DNA of 37,832 nt from an uncultured Alphaproteobacteria bacterium (GCA_903857685.1 CAIOFO010000085.1:1-37832), one strand, 5' to 3'; positions 8,491-16,483 are shown, counted from the first letter of the stretch. A program made the numbers and translations. Notes: a model not told the origin generated them from the letters alone.

Positions 8491-9064
8491 CTCTCAGTGC
8501 ATCCAGTTCGGCGACCAGAGCATCGCCGAAATAATAGCGCAGCTCGTCGCGCGCGCCGTCATAACAGCTCGGCCCCTCGCCACTGCAGACCAGCGTGCCG
8601 TCCAGCACCTCGTCGGAAGCCACCAGCACGCCCTGCTCGAAGGTGAGGGGAAACAGCACGCTGACAATGGGCTTGAGGGCGTGATAGTCCAGCCCCGCCT
8701 CCAGGCTGAAGCCATGGATCAGGCAGCCCCGGCCCTTGGGAATGCGGAAGACACAGGCGCCGTTCCTCACCTGGGTGCGGACATGGCGGCCGGAGGAAAA
8801 TTCGGCGTCGGCCATCACCGCGCCGGTGAACCATTCGCTTTCCGGCACCCCGACCAGCGCCTTGAAAGCCTGCGGCGCTGCTTTCAATCGCTCCACATTC
8901 TCCATGTCCACATCCACGCCATGCTGGCAGCAGGCATCATGGCAAAAGCCGCAGCCCATGCAGTTCTGGAAATAGCGCAGGGAAAAGATGCGCCGGTCCA
9001 CCGCCCGGAGCACCGGGCCGCCCATCTTGCAGGCATGGGATTGGCCAAGCGGAACAACACTCAT
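8483..9064 (-). CDS. YkgJ/DUF3109-like Cys-cluster protein
   Basis: A 193-residue soluble protein with a dense cysteine cluster, Cys35-x2-Cys38-x2-Cys41-x3-Cys45-Cys46, then Cys104 and Cys114 in ACVFRIPKGRGCLIHGF, and LKPIVSVLFPL. This order resembles the YkgJ/DUF3109 zinc- or iron-binding group, where a cysteine usually stands at the serine of PIVSVLFP. Two more cysteines lie near the C-terminus. It probably binds Zn or an Fe-S cluster. Its ATG overlaps the upstream ATP-grasp stop (ATGA) and it overlaps the PLP enzyme by eight bases. It could be a maturation or electron-transfer partner of the radical SAM enzyme, or an enzyme itself. Family assignment is moderate. Confidence 0.7.
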   Translation of the reverse strand: MSVVPLGQSHACKMGGPVLRAVDRRIFSLRYFQNCMGCGFCHDACCQHGVDVDMENVERLKAAPQAFKALVGVPESEWFTGAVMADAEFSSGRHVRTQVRNGACVFRIPKGRGCLIHGFSLEAGLDYHALKPIVSVLFPLTFEQGVLVASDEVLDGTLVCSGEGPSCYDGARDELRYYFGDALVAELDALRDG

Positions 9065-10014
9065 AATGCCGCCTTGACGATTTCTTCGATCAGTTCGTCA
9101 TACGCCATGCCCGCTTCAGCCGCCGCCGCGGCAAAGCCGGCATCCGGGGCTATGCCGGGATTGACGTTGATCTCCAGAATCAGCGGCTCGCCGCCCCGCA
9201 CCCGGAAATCCACCCGCACAAAGCCGGTCAGGCCGAACAGGCGCCAGACTTTTTCGCAAGATGTTTTGAGTTTTTGGGCCAGGCCCGGCTCGTCGCGCTC
9301 GACCCCGAAGCGGCGCACGGTCTGGCGGTAGCCATCGGATTCTTCCTCCCATTTGGCGTCATAGCCGACAATGCGCGGCTTGCCTTGCGGCCAGTTGGCA
9401 AAGGTCATTTCCGCCATGGGCAGGATGCGCAGATTTTTGGCGCTGCCCAGCAGCGCGATATTGAATTCGCGGCCCTCGACATATTCCTCGGCGAACCAGC
9501 GCCCGCCGAAACGCACGGACGAGGCCGCGGCCCGCGCCGGAACGCCCTGTCCCGGCACCACACAGCCATCATCCAGCCCGATGGAGCCGTCTTCCAGCGC
9601 CGCCTTGACGATCCAGGCCCGGCCATCCAGCCCATGCCAATCGGGCGGCACCGACCAGTCGGGGGTGGCCAGTCCCGCCTCGCGCAGCAGCCGCTTGGTC
9701 AGCGGCTTGTCGAAGGTCACATCCATCGGCCGTGCGGGCGCGCCGGTGAAAAGCATGCCCATCTCCTCCAGCAGGCGCGGCGCGATGGAGGCGAGCAGCC
9801 CCTTGCCGTCCACGCCTTCCACCATGTTGAAAACCATCTCGGGCCTGACGCGCGCCAGAAGGGCGGCCAGGCCTTGTTCGCGGAAGGGCGCCTGGGTGAC
9901 CTTGTGGCCGCACCCATGCAGCGCCACAGCCACCGCTTCGGCGGCGATCAGCGTATCCTGATCTTCCGGCGGTGCGTCCTCGGGAATGTCGGAATGCAGG
10001 ACAAGAATTCTCAT
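9061..10014 (-). CDS. ATP-grasp ligase, D-Ala-D-Ala ligase-like (second)
   Basis: A 317-residue ATP-grasp enzyme that should join a carboxylate to an amine through an acyl phosphate. The N-domain has VFNMVEGVDGKGLLAS and the DK of VTFDKPLTKRLLREAG, typical of Ddl-like ligases; the C-domain has VDFRVRGGEPLILEINVNPG with the metal-binding Glu and Asn. It starts at ATG 10014, overlapping the upstream ligase stop (ATGA); a longer frame to 10224 runs inside that gene and is not used. It is only distantly like its neighbour, so the two probably make different bonds. A housekeeping Ddl would normally sit in the division/cell-wall cluster, which is absent here. Confidence 0.85.
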   Translation of the reverse strand: MRILVLHSDIPEDAPPEDQDTLIAAEAVAVALHGCGHKVTQAPFREQGLAALLARVRPEMVFNMVEGVDGKGLLASIAPRLLEEMGMLFTGAPARPMDVTFDKPLTKRLLREAGLATPDWSVPPDWHGLDGRAWIVKAALEDGSIGLDDGCVVPGQGVPARAAASSVRFGGRWFAEEYVEGREFNIALLGSAKNLRILPMAEMTFANWPQGKPRIVGYDAKWEEESDGYRQTVRRFGVERDEPGLAQKLKTSCEKVWRLFGLTGFVRVDFRVRGGEPLILEINVNPGIAPDAGFAAAAAEAGMAYDELIEEIVKAAL

Positions 10015-10994
10015 CGGAGCCCAGGATAGCGCGCCAGGAAGCCATCCAGGAATTTTCCGATCAGCTGCTGGTAGCTCATTCCCTCGAACTCGGCGATGAA
10101 ACACAGGTCGGAATAGCCGGGCCGGATGCCCGCCAGCGGATTGACCTCGATGAACCGCGGCTGGCCGTGGCGGTCCAGCCGCACATCGGCCCGGCCGCCA
10201 TCGCGGCAGCGCAGGACCCGCCACGCCGCCAGCGCCACCGCGCCCGCCGCCAGCGCCGTTTCATCCTGCGCCCGCACCACCTTGAGCCGGTCTTCCCAGT
10301 CTTCCTTGTTTTCGAAGCCATAACCATGGCCGACATATTTATCGCCCGGCACGATCTCGCTGATGCCCAGGACCATTGCCTCCGCCCCGGTGCCGGTGAT
10401 GCCGACAGTGAATTCCCGGCCCGGCAGGAATTCCTCCACCAGCACGGGCTGCGCAAAAGTCTTCAGCAAGTCGCGCGCTACGCTTTCCAGTTCCTCGCGG
10501 GTATCCACCTTGGAGCGTCCGTCCACGCCCTTGCCCGAACCTTCCGCCACCGGTTTGAGAAACAGGGGAAAGGTCAGCCTAACCTTGGCGATATCGCTTT
10601 CGCTTTCAATCAGGTCGAAATCGGCGGTCGGCACTCCGGCATCGCGCACCACCCGCTTGGCCAGCGCCTTGTCCAGCGCCAACGCCAGGGTCAGGGGATC
10701 GGAAAAGACATAAGGAACGTCGAACGCTTCCAGCAGCGCCGGCACCTGGGCCTCGCGCGAAACGCCCTTCAGGCCTTCGCAGATGTTGAACACGGCATCC
10801 CAACGCCTCCCCGCCACCAGGGCGGCCGCCAGCGGCCGGATTCCGCCGATGCGCTCCACCCGGTGCCCCAACCCGCTCAGCGCGGCGCAGACAGCTGCAA
10901 TGGTTTCCTCGGCGTCGAATTCGGCGGTGGCTTCTTCGCTGTAGCCCAGCGCGAGATAGTCGCTGCGCAGGTCATAGGTGACCCCGATTTGCAT
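10011..10994 (-). CDS. ATP-grasp ligase, D-Ala-D-Ala ligase-like (first)
   Basis: A 327-residue ATP-grasp enzyme. Motifs in order: VFNICEGLKGVSREAQVPALLE, the DPLTLALALDKALAKRVVRDAG block, PLFLKPVAEGSGKGV (ATP-binding lysine and Gly-rich loop), EEFLPGREFTVGI, and FIEVNPLAGIRPGYSD, where Glu and Asn hold Mg2+. This is the D-Ala-D-Ala ligase plan, but the end of the last motif differs from true Ddl, so the amino acid substrate may too. The gene starts directly after the aminomutase stop codon with no spacer (TAGATG) and overlaps the next ligase by four bases. Substrate is unknown; beta-lysine made by the neighbour is a reasonable guess. Confidence 0.87.
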   Translation of the reverse strand: MQIGVTYDLRSDYLALGYSEEATAEFDAEETIAAVCAALSGLGHRVERIGGIRPLAAALVAGRRWDAVFNICEGLKGVSREAQVPALLEAFDVPYVFSDPLTLALALDKALAKRVVRDAGVPTADFDLIESESDIAKVRLTFPLFLKPVAEGSGKGVDGRSKVDTREELESVARDLLKTFAQPVLVEEFLPGREFTVGITGTGAEAMVLGISEIVPGDKYVGHGYGFENKEDWEDRLKVVRAQDETALAAGAVALAAWRVLRCRDGGRADVRLDRHGQPRFIEVNPLAGIRPGYSDLCFIAEFEGMSYQQLIGKFLDGFLARYPGLR

Positions 10995-12320
10995 CTAGCG
11001 GCCGAGCGTGCCGTTCGGATCGGGATATTTGTAGACCTTGCCTTCGAAATTCCGCAGCAACAGGTAATCGCCTTCGCGTCCCACAACCGGATCGGGCGCC
11101 AGCTGGATCTTGCCGCCGCCGCCCGGCGCATCAATGCAGAAAATCGGCGTGGCATAGCCGGTGGTATGGCCGCGCAGCGCCTGGATGATCTCCAGGCCTT
11201 TCTCCACCGGGGTGCGGAAATGCGCCGAACCGCTGATCGGGTCGGTCTGGTAAAGATAATAAGGCTTCACCCGAAGTTTCAGCAGGCCATGCATCAGCGA
11301 TGTCATGGTCTGCGGCGTATCGTTGACGTCCTTCAGCAGCACGGTCTGGCTGCCCAGGGGAATGCCGGCATCGGCCAGACGCGCGGTGGCTTCGGCCACT
11401 TCGCGGGTGAGTTCGCGCGGATGGGTGAAGTGAATGCTCATCCACAGGGGATGATGCTTTTTCAGCACCCGCACCAGCCCGCGCGTCACGCGCTGCGGCG
11501 TCACCACCGGCATCTTGGTGCCGATACGCAGGAATTCGATATGCTTGATGGCGCGCAGCCGTCCCAGCAGCCAGTCCAGCTTGTCATCGGACAATGTCAG
11601 CGGATCGCCGCCCGACAGCAGCACATCGCGCACTTCGGTATGAGTTTCGAGATAGGCCAGCGCCTGTTCCCACTGCCCGCGCGAGAACTGGTATTCGCCG
11701 CCCGGATTGCCCACCAGCCGCGAGCGCGTGCAATAGCGGCAATAGGTCGAACAGGTGCCCGTCACCAGGAACAGCACCCGGTCCGGGTAGCGATGCACCA
11801 GGCCGGGCACCACCGTGTCATGGTCCTCGCTGAGAGGATCGTCATCCTCGCCGGGGCTGCGGACATATTCCCCGCCGGTGGTGATGTGGGTGCGGCGCAG
11901 CGGTTCATCGGCCTCGGTCAGGCCCATCAGGCTGGCGTAATAGGGCGTGATGCCCACCGGCAGCGAGCCCTTGTGGCGGGCCACGGCGGCATATTCGTCT
12001 TCCGACAGGCGGAAAATACGGGCCAGCTCCTCCAGGCTGCGGATGCGGGTGCGCATCTGCCAGCGCCAGTCGTTCCATTCCGCGGCGGAGGTGCCGGGAT
12101 AAAAGCGCCGGTAGAAGGCCCGGCTGTCGCTGCCGACCGGAAAGCGCAGCTCGACCTTGGGACCCGGCAGCGTGAGCTTGGCACCGAGATTGCCCAAGGG
12201 CGCGCGCGCATTGTTGTTGGCGGCGTCTATCGCCTTGGACGACGATAGACCATCGGGATTTCGGCGGAGGGATCGCGCGAGGGGCCGAACGGCACGCCCC
12301 CGGGCACTCTCGAATGCCAT
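10995..12320 (-). CDS. kamA: Lysine 2,3-aminomutase-type radical SAM enzyme
   Basis: A 441-residue radical SAM, PLP-dependent aminomutase that would convert L-lysine to L-beta-lysine. The 4Fe-4S ligands are Cys190, Cys194 and Cys197 (CSTYCRYC), followed by LLSGGDPLTLSD; the PLP lysine is Lys404 in DAPGGGGK. Asp360 (QTDPISG) and Asp397 (IDAPGG) are spaced 37 apart, as the two aspartates that hold the lysine side amine in the Clostridium enzyme, which favours lysine over glutamate as substrate. I start at ATG 12320 with GGTGAG upstream; a longer frame to 12428 would run into the promoter. It heads the five-gene unit. EpmB is an alternative, but no epmA or efp is nearby. Confidence 0.88.
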   Translation of the reverse strand: MAFESARGRAVRPLARSLRRNPDGLSSSKAIDAANNNARAPLGNLGAKLTLPGPKVELRFPVGSDSRAFYRRFYPGTSAAEWNDWRWQMRTRIRSLEELARIFRLSEDEYAAVARHKGSLPVGITPYYASLMGLTEADEPLRRTHITTGGEYVRSPGEDDDPLSEDHDTVVPGLVHRYPDRVLFLVTGTCSTYCRYCTRSRLVGNPGGEYQFSRGQWEQALAYLETHTEVRDVLLSGGDPLTLSDDKLDWLLGRLRAIKHIEFLRIGTKMPVVTPQRVTRGLVRVLKKHHPLWMSIHFTHPRELTREVAEATARLADAGIPLGSQTVLLKDVNDTPQTMTSLMHGLLKLRVKPYYLYQTDPISGSAHFRTPVEKGLEIIQALRGHTTGYATPIFCIDAPGGGGKIQLAPDPVVGREGDYLLLRNFEGKVYKYPDPNGTLGR

Positions 12321-12417
12321 TTTGATCTCACCAGCGCCTTGAGCGGCACCGCGATCCCGTGAAGCTCTGCCCGGCGGTGCCCCCGTGGCGATCCATCTCA
12401 GACACAACGACGCCTGC

Positions 12418-12446
12418 GATATTTCCAACCTTCATGGATATGTCAA
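12418..12446 (-). promoter_or_regulatory. Candidate sigma-70 promoter of the kamA operon
   Basis: On the minus strand a perfect TTGACA (12446-12441) is followed after 17 bases by AATATC (12423-12418), a weaker -10. Transcription would begin near 12411, leaving a leader of about 90 bases before the kamA ATG at 12320. The 163-base gap up to the GT39 gene holds nothing else I can identify. Confidence 0.5.
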
Positions 12447-12483
12447 GAGCGGGCGGGCGCTCGCAGACGCGAACGACTGTCGG

Positions 12484-14286
12484 TTAGCGCACACTCGGCG
12501 CAGGCTGCGGATGCAAGGGCGCGACGCGATAGAGCGTCACGTGAACCGGACCGCCATGCGAATAATTGTATCCTGACAGATCGTCGACGGCTGCGGCACT
12601 GTCCTCCAGTTCGGCCAGCCGGGCCAGGAAGCGCGGCCTCTCGCCGTCCTCCACCAGCGCAAGACCGCCTTTGTTTGCGCCCAGTTCTGCCGCGCCACGC
12701 CCGTCGGTGAGGACGGTATCGGCGCCGAGTGCAAACATTAGGCTCGGCTCTTCATAGCCTGCCAGCATGACCGCAGGATCGGAGGCCTGGCGATCTCTTG
12801 CAACAAGTGCCGCCAGGCGCTCGCTCACCCAGAGATGGCTAAGGCCCGGCCCCACCCCTGCCGTCAGCGCCGGAATAAGGATCAGGGCCGCCAGCAGCGC
12901 CGGGACCAGCGCCATCAGCCGGCGTCCCGTCAGGAAGATGATCAGTGCCGCCAGCCCGCACAGGCCGGCCGCGCCCGCCGCCGCCAGCACCGGCCAGCCA
13001 TGACGGATATCCGGGGAGCCATCGCCGTAAAGCCGGGGCAGCATCACCGGCGCCGCCGTGATGACGGCAAGCCCGATCAGGAACTGAAATGCCGAAATAA
13101 GGGGCAACCAGCGCCGCCACCCCTGTTGCTGTTCCTGTTTCGGCGCCACCAGCCAGAGCGCCGCCAGGATCGCCAGCGCCGGATAGGCGGGCAGCACATA
13201 GTGCGGCAGCTTGGTGGGCACCGCTTCGACCGCCAGCCACCAGGCGCCGGCCCATGCGAGCAGGAAGCGGACGCCCGGCTCGGTCCGGCGCTGCACGCCA
13301 AGTCCGATTCCCGGCAGGACAAACAAAATTCCCGGCCAGAAGGTGAGCGCCGCCAGAATCAGAAAATAGCCCGGCGGAGCACCATGGCTTTCCTGGCCGC
13401 CGGCAATCTTGGCGGCAAAATCGCCTCCCAGCGATTGCTGAAAGAAGGCGCCATGGCTTTCCAGGCTGATGGCGACCAGCCAGGGCGCCACCAGCACCGC
13501 CATCAGCGCCAGCCCGCGCACCGGCTTCAGCCCGGCCAGCCAGCGTCCTTCGATTTTCCTGGTCTGCCACGACTGCCATGCGATCAACGCGACGATGGTC
13601 GCCAGCGCCACGCCCGGCACGATGGGAAATTTGACCAATATGCCCGCGGCGGCGGCGGCCCAGCCCGCCAGCACCAGCCGAGTCGTCGGCTGAGGCAAAT
13701 CTTCCCTTGCGGCGCGCCAGACCCGCAGCAGGACGCCCTGCGTCCCCGTCACACTGGCCAGCAGCACCGCATCGGTGGTGGCGATGCTGGCCTCGGCGGT
13801 GAGCAGGATGCTGGCGGCCATCAGCAGTCCGGCGATCAGGCCCGCCTCGGCGCCGAACAGCGACCCGCACCAGAAAGTCAGCCACACCGCCAGGGTGGCG
13901 CCCAGCAGCGACGGCAGGCGATAGGTCCAGATGTGGTTATGGTCGCCAAGTCCCGCCGCCGCCGTGGCGGCGGCCTGCAGCCAATAAATCCCCACAGGTT
14001 TTTTGTAGCGGGGGACCTGGCCGAAGCGGATGTCCACATAATTGCCGCTGTCCAGCATCTGGCGGGAGGACTCGGCGAAGCGGCTCTCGTCTCGGTCCAG
14101 CGCCGGCAGGCTGAGCACCCCCGGCAGCCAGAGCAGCACACAGACCAGCAGCAGCACGCCATAGCCATGCCGCGCCAGCCGGCTCAGCAACCGGGGCGGC
14201 GCGGGGGGGGCCGCGACCGCAGCCTCCGGGGCCGGTTGGCCGCCTGTCTGGGGGCCCGCTTCGGTGCCCGATTGGGTATCTGTCAT
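12484..14286 (-). CDS. ArnT/PMT-family GT39 glycosyltransferase
   Basis: A 600-residue inner-membrane protein with about a dozen hydrophobic helices, of the GT39 family that moves a sugar from a polyprenyl phosphate donor onto lipid A or protein. The catalytic acidic loop is DRDE (64-67) after the first helix, followed by RYKKPVGIYW (93-102), the usual KPP-like motif. The first 30 residues are a Pro/Ala-rich cytosolic tail. It is divergent (86 bases) from a GT2 and a LAB_N gene, the classic setting of lipid A modification: GT2 makes the sugar-lipid donor, GT39 transfers it. The sugar cannot be told. Confidence 0.88.
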   Translation of the reverse strand: MTDTQSGTEAGPQTGGQPAPEAAVAAPPAPPRLLSRLARHGYGVLLLVCVLLWLPGVLSLPALDRDESRFAESSRQMLDSGNYVDIRFGQVPRYKKPVGIYWLQAAATAAAGLGDHNHIWTYRLPSLLGATLAVWLTFWCGSLFGAEAGLIAGLLMAASILLTAEASIATTDAVLLASVTGTQGVLLRVWRAAREDLPQPTTRLVLAGWAAAAAGILVKFPIVPGVALATIVALIAWQSWQTRKIEGRWLAGLKPVRGLALMAVLVAPWLVAISLESHGAFFQQSLGGDFAAKIAGGQESHGAPPGYFLILAALTFWPGILFVLPGIGLGVQRRTEPGVRFLLAWAGAWWLAVEAVPTKLPHYVLPAYPALAILAALWLVAPKQEQQQGWRRWLPLISAFQFLIGLAVITAAPVMLPRLYGDGSPDIRHGWPVLAAAGAAGLCGLAALIIFLTGRRLMALVPALLAALILIPALTAGVGPGLSHLWVSERLAALVARDRQASDPAVMLAGYEEPSLMFALGADTVLTDGRGAAELGANKGGLALVEDGERPRFLARLAELEDSAAAVDDLSGYNYSHGGPVHVTLYRVAPLHPQPAPSVR

Positions 14287-14372
14287 CCGTCTGTTTCTGA
14301 AGGGCGAGCGCCTGTATAAGGCCCCCCAACCGCGCCGTGAAGCACCGCCGGGAACAACAGGACGATGCCTTC

Positions 14373-15104
14373 ATGACGCTTGCCGTATCCGTGGTCGTTC
14401 CGGTCAAGGACGAGGCCGAAAATGTCGCCCCCCTCGCCCGGGAGATCGCCGCCGCCCTGAAGGCCGAAACGTCCGGCGAAGGGGGATACGAAATCATCTT
14501 CATTGACGACGGCTCGACCGACGGCACCGCCGCCGCGCTGACGGCGCTGCGCGGCGAAATCCCCCAGCTTCGGGTCCTGCGCCATGGCCGGAACCTGGGC
14601 CAGAGCCGCGGCGTGCGCAGCGGCGCCTTGGCGGCCAGGGGCGAGATCATCGTCACCCTGGACGGCGACGGCCAGAATGACCCGGCGGACATTCCAAAAT
14701 TGCTGGCGGCCCTGCGCGCCGACCCATCGCTTGGCATGGTCAGCGGCGTGCGCGTCAAGCGCCAGGATACCGCCAGCCGGCGCCTGGCCTCCAGGCTGGG
14801 CAACGCTTTTCGCAACTGGATGCTCAAGGACGGCGCCAGCGACACCGGCTGCGGCCTCAAGGCCATCCGCCGCGACGCTTATCTGGCGCTGCCCTATTTC
14901 GATCACCAGCACCGCTTCCTGATCGCCCTGATGCGGCGCGAAGGCCTGGGCGTCAGCTTCGTGCCGGTGGGCCATCGCGCCCGCCTCGCCGGCCGCTCCA
15001 AATATACCAATTTCGGGCGCATGCTGGTCAGCGTGAATGACCTGCTGGGCGTGCGCTGGCTGATCAGCCGCCATCGCGGCCCGGCTGGAACGGAGGAGCT
15101 GTAG
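14373..15104 (+). CDS. GT2 polyprenyl-phosphate glycosyltransferase (ArnC/DPM-like)
   Basis: A 243-residue soluble or membrane-edge GT-A enzyme. SVVVPVKDEAENV opens the fold, DDGSTDGT (45-52) binds the nucleotide sugar and DGDGQNDP (97-104) holds the metal. The C-terminus lacks the two membrane helices of ArnC, like DPM1-type synthases. I start at ATG 14373, with AGGACG upstream; an earlier GTG frame adds residues that do not fit the family. It is one base ahead of the LAB_N gene. Likely role: load a sugar onto undecaprenyl phosphate for the divergent GT39. Confidence 0.88.
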   Translation: MTLAVSVVVPVKDEAENVAPLAREIAAALKAETSGEGGYEIIFIDDGSTDGTAAALTALRGEIPQLRVLRHGRNLGQSRGVRSGALAARGEIIVTLDGDGQNDPADIPKLLAALRADPSLGMVSGVRVKRQDTASRRLASRLGNAFRNWMLKDGASDTGCGLKAIRRDAYLALPYFDHQHRFLIALMRREGLGVSFVPVGHRARLAGRSKYTNFGRMLVSVNDLLGVRWLISRHRGPAGTEEL

Positions 15105-15105
15105 G

Positions 15106-15417
15106 ATGGGTTATCTGGCGCATTGGTATCTGGAGGCCGTGGACAATCCCGATACTCTGTGGACCGGCATCGGCTTTGTCGGCACCGCCCTGTTCGGCGT
15201 ACGCTTTTTGATCCAGTGGCTGAGCAGCGAACGCAAGGGCCACAGCGTCATTCCCGTCGCCTTCTGGTATTTCAGCCTGATCGGCGGCACCATCAGCCTG
15301 TTCTACGCATTGCATCTGCATGCTTGGCCCCTCATCCTCGGCCAGGGTGCGCCGCTGCTGATCTATGCCCGCAATCTCTGGATGATCTATCGCGACCGCG
15401 GCGCGGGAGCCGCTTAA
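15106..15417 (+). CDS. Lipid A biosynthesis N-terminal (LAB_N) domain protein
   Basis: A 103-residue membrane protein with three hydrophobic segments that I recognise as LAB_N: FGVRFLIQWLSSERKGHSVIPVAFWYFSL then GQGAPLLIYARNLWMIYR. This domain stands alone next to GT2/GT39 pairs in many Alphaproteobacteria and is also fused to LpxB in some. Its activity is unclear; a role in donor flipping or lipid handling is possible. The ribosome site lies inside the end of the GT2 gene (GGAGGAG), so the two are coupled. Confidence 0.88.
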   Translation: MGYLAHWYLEAVDNPDTLWTGIGFVGTALFGVRFLIQWLSSERKGHSVIPVAFWYFSLIGGTISLFYALHLHAWPLILGQGAPLLIYARNLWMIYRDRGAGAA

Positions 15418-15465
15418 CCCCTGCCGCCGAAATGCTAGGCTGCGGCGCCACCCGGAGCTGAGTCG

Positions 15466-15888
15466 ATGAGCGCCTTTCCCATGATCCTGATCGCGGTGAT
15501 CCTCTACAATCTGGTGTATTTCGGCGGCGCGGTGGCCGGCCATCACGACATGCAGGCCGTCCTGGACCAGAGCTTCGCCCTGAAAATGTTCTCCGGCGAT
15601 GTCTGGCGCGTCACCGCCAGCGACCTGCTCGAACTGCTGACGCTGGCCATGCTGTTCATCGAGATTATCCGGGCGGCGCGCAGCAACAGCCGCGAAATCC
15701 TCAACCATGCCTTTTCGATGCTGACTTTCTGCGTCGCGCTGGTGGAGTTCATTGTGCTGAAGGGCTTTTCCACCTCGGCTTTCTTCATGATTACCGCCAT
15801 GTGCCTGTTCGATGTGGTGGCGGGCTACACCATCTCCATCATTTCGGCCCGGCGCGACCTGGCGGTCCTGCCCCTGAGCGACCGCTAG
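15466..15888 (+). CDS. Four-helix membrane protein, unknown function
   Basis: A 140-residue inner-membrane protein with four predicted hydrophobic segments (about residues 5-25, 50-70, 83-103, 107-128). It starts at ATG 15466 with GGAG eight bases before. No catalytic motif stands out. It sits 48 bases after the LAB_N gene on the same strand and may be the last gene of the GT2-LAB_N unit. I recognise it only as a conserved proteobacterial hypothetical. Confidence 0.7.
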   Translation: MSAFPMILIAVILYNLVYFGGAVAGHHDMQAVLDQSFALKMFSGDVWRVTASDLLELLTLAMLFIEIIRAARSNSREILNHAFSMLTFCVALVEFIVLKGFSTSAFFMITAMCLFDVVAGYTISIISARRDLAVLPLSDR

Positions 15889-15939
15889 ACCCTTAAAAAC
15901 CGCTATTTTTACCGATACTTGCGGGGAAGGCCCGGGCAG

Positions 15940-15945
15940 TATATT
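15940..15945 (+). promoter_or_regulatory. Candidate -10 element for tRNA-Ser
   Basis: TATATT stands out in a GC-rich spacer 17 bases before the tRNA. The best upstream -35-like hexamer (TTGCGG at 15919-15924) is at a short 15-base spacing, so the promoter is tentative. Confidence 0.35.
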
Positions 15946-15962
15946 TCACCGCGTTCTGGTGC

Positions 15963-16052
15963 GGACAGGTGGCCGAGTGGTTGAAGGCGCACGCCTGGAA
16001 AGTGTGTAACGGTGAAAGCCGTTCGAGGGTTCGAATCCCTCTCTGTCCGCCA
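15963..16052 (+). tRNA. tRNA-Ser(GGA)
   Basis: Class II tRNA of 90 bases with encoded CCA. The acceptor stem is GGACAGG (15963-15969) with TCTGTCC (16042-16048), one G-U pair, discriminator G and CCA at 16050-16052. The D arm has GCCGAGTGGTTGAAGGC, the anticodon loop CTGGAAA gives anticodon GGA at 15997-15999 (reads UCC and UCU), a long variable arm follows (AACGGTGAAAGCCGTT), and the T arm is GAGGG-TTCGAAT-CCCTC. All features fit tRNA-Ser. No integrase or attachment duplication is seen next to it. Confidence 0.97.
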
Positions 16053-16084
16053 TCCAAAAAAAGTCTTCAGCAGACGCCTGCGCC

Positions 16085-16483
16085 TCACCCCTGGTAAGGC
16101 TTGTAGCCTTTTTCCTCGACCATCTCGGATGCCAGCTGCAGGTTGAGCTGTCGCTTCAGCGCGGCGCGCTCGTCATTGCGCTTGTAGACCGAGCGCGCCA
16201 GCTCCACGAATTCCGCATCGAATACGCCCGCCGCCTCCTTGTCGCGGATGCGGTCTTCGATTTCCCATAACGCTTCGTTCAGCGCCTTGAGCCTCCCCAT
16301 CAGGTCCCTGGTAATTTCGTCACCCGCCAGCAGCGGACCGGCAATGGCGCGCAGCGCCTCCAGCTCCCGCCCGACATTCGCCAGGGGCCCTTCGCCGGTG
16401 AGGCGTTCGCGCTTGATGTCCAGGATGGTGATCTTGTCGATCAGCTCGCCCCAGGAAACCGGAATTTGCGGCGTGGTTTTCAC
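16085..16483 (-). CDS. DUF6165 family protein
   Basis: A 132-residue soluble, helical protein that I recognise as DUF6165 (PVSWGELIDKITILDIKRERL at the start, then LNEALWEIEDRIRDKE and YKRNDERAALKRQLN). Members commonly sit beside TPR-containing transferases, as here. It starts at GTG 16483, overlapping the TGA of the TPR gene (GTGA), so translation is coupled. Function is unknown; a structural partner of the TPR protein is the natural guess. Confidence 0.8.
   Translation of the reverse strand: MKTTPQIPVSWGELIDKITILDIKRERLTGEGPLANVGRELEALRAIAGPLLAGDEITRDLMGRLKALNEALWEIEDRIRDKEAAGVFDAEFVELARSVYKRNDERAALKRQLNLQLASEMVEEKGYKPYQG

Noticed and set aside
9972-12248. 758-codon open frame on the plus strand opposite the kamA/ATP-grasp genes
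   Set aside because: Its translation is Arg/His/Gln/Ala-rich with no domain, it is antisense to well-supported enzymes, and such long antisense frames are normal at this GC content.
12835-14319. 494-codon plus-strand frame opposite the GT39 gene
   Set aside because: Low-complexity Arg/Gln/His-rich product with no motif; the minus-strand membrane glycosyltransferase explains the region.
15963-16052. tRNA-Ser as an integration site for a mobile element
   Set aside because: No integrase and no repeated tRNA 3' end is found downstream in the window.
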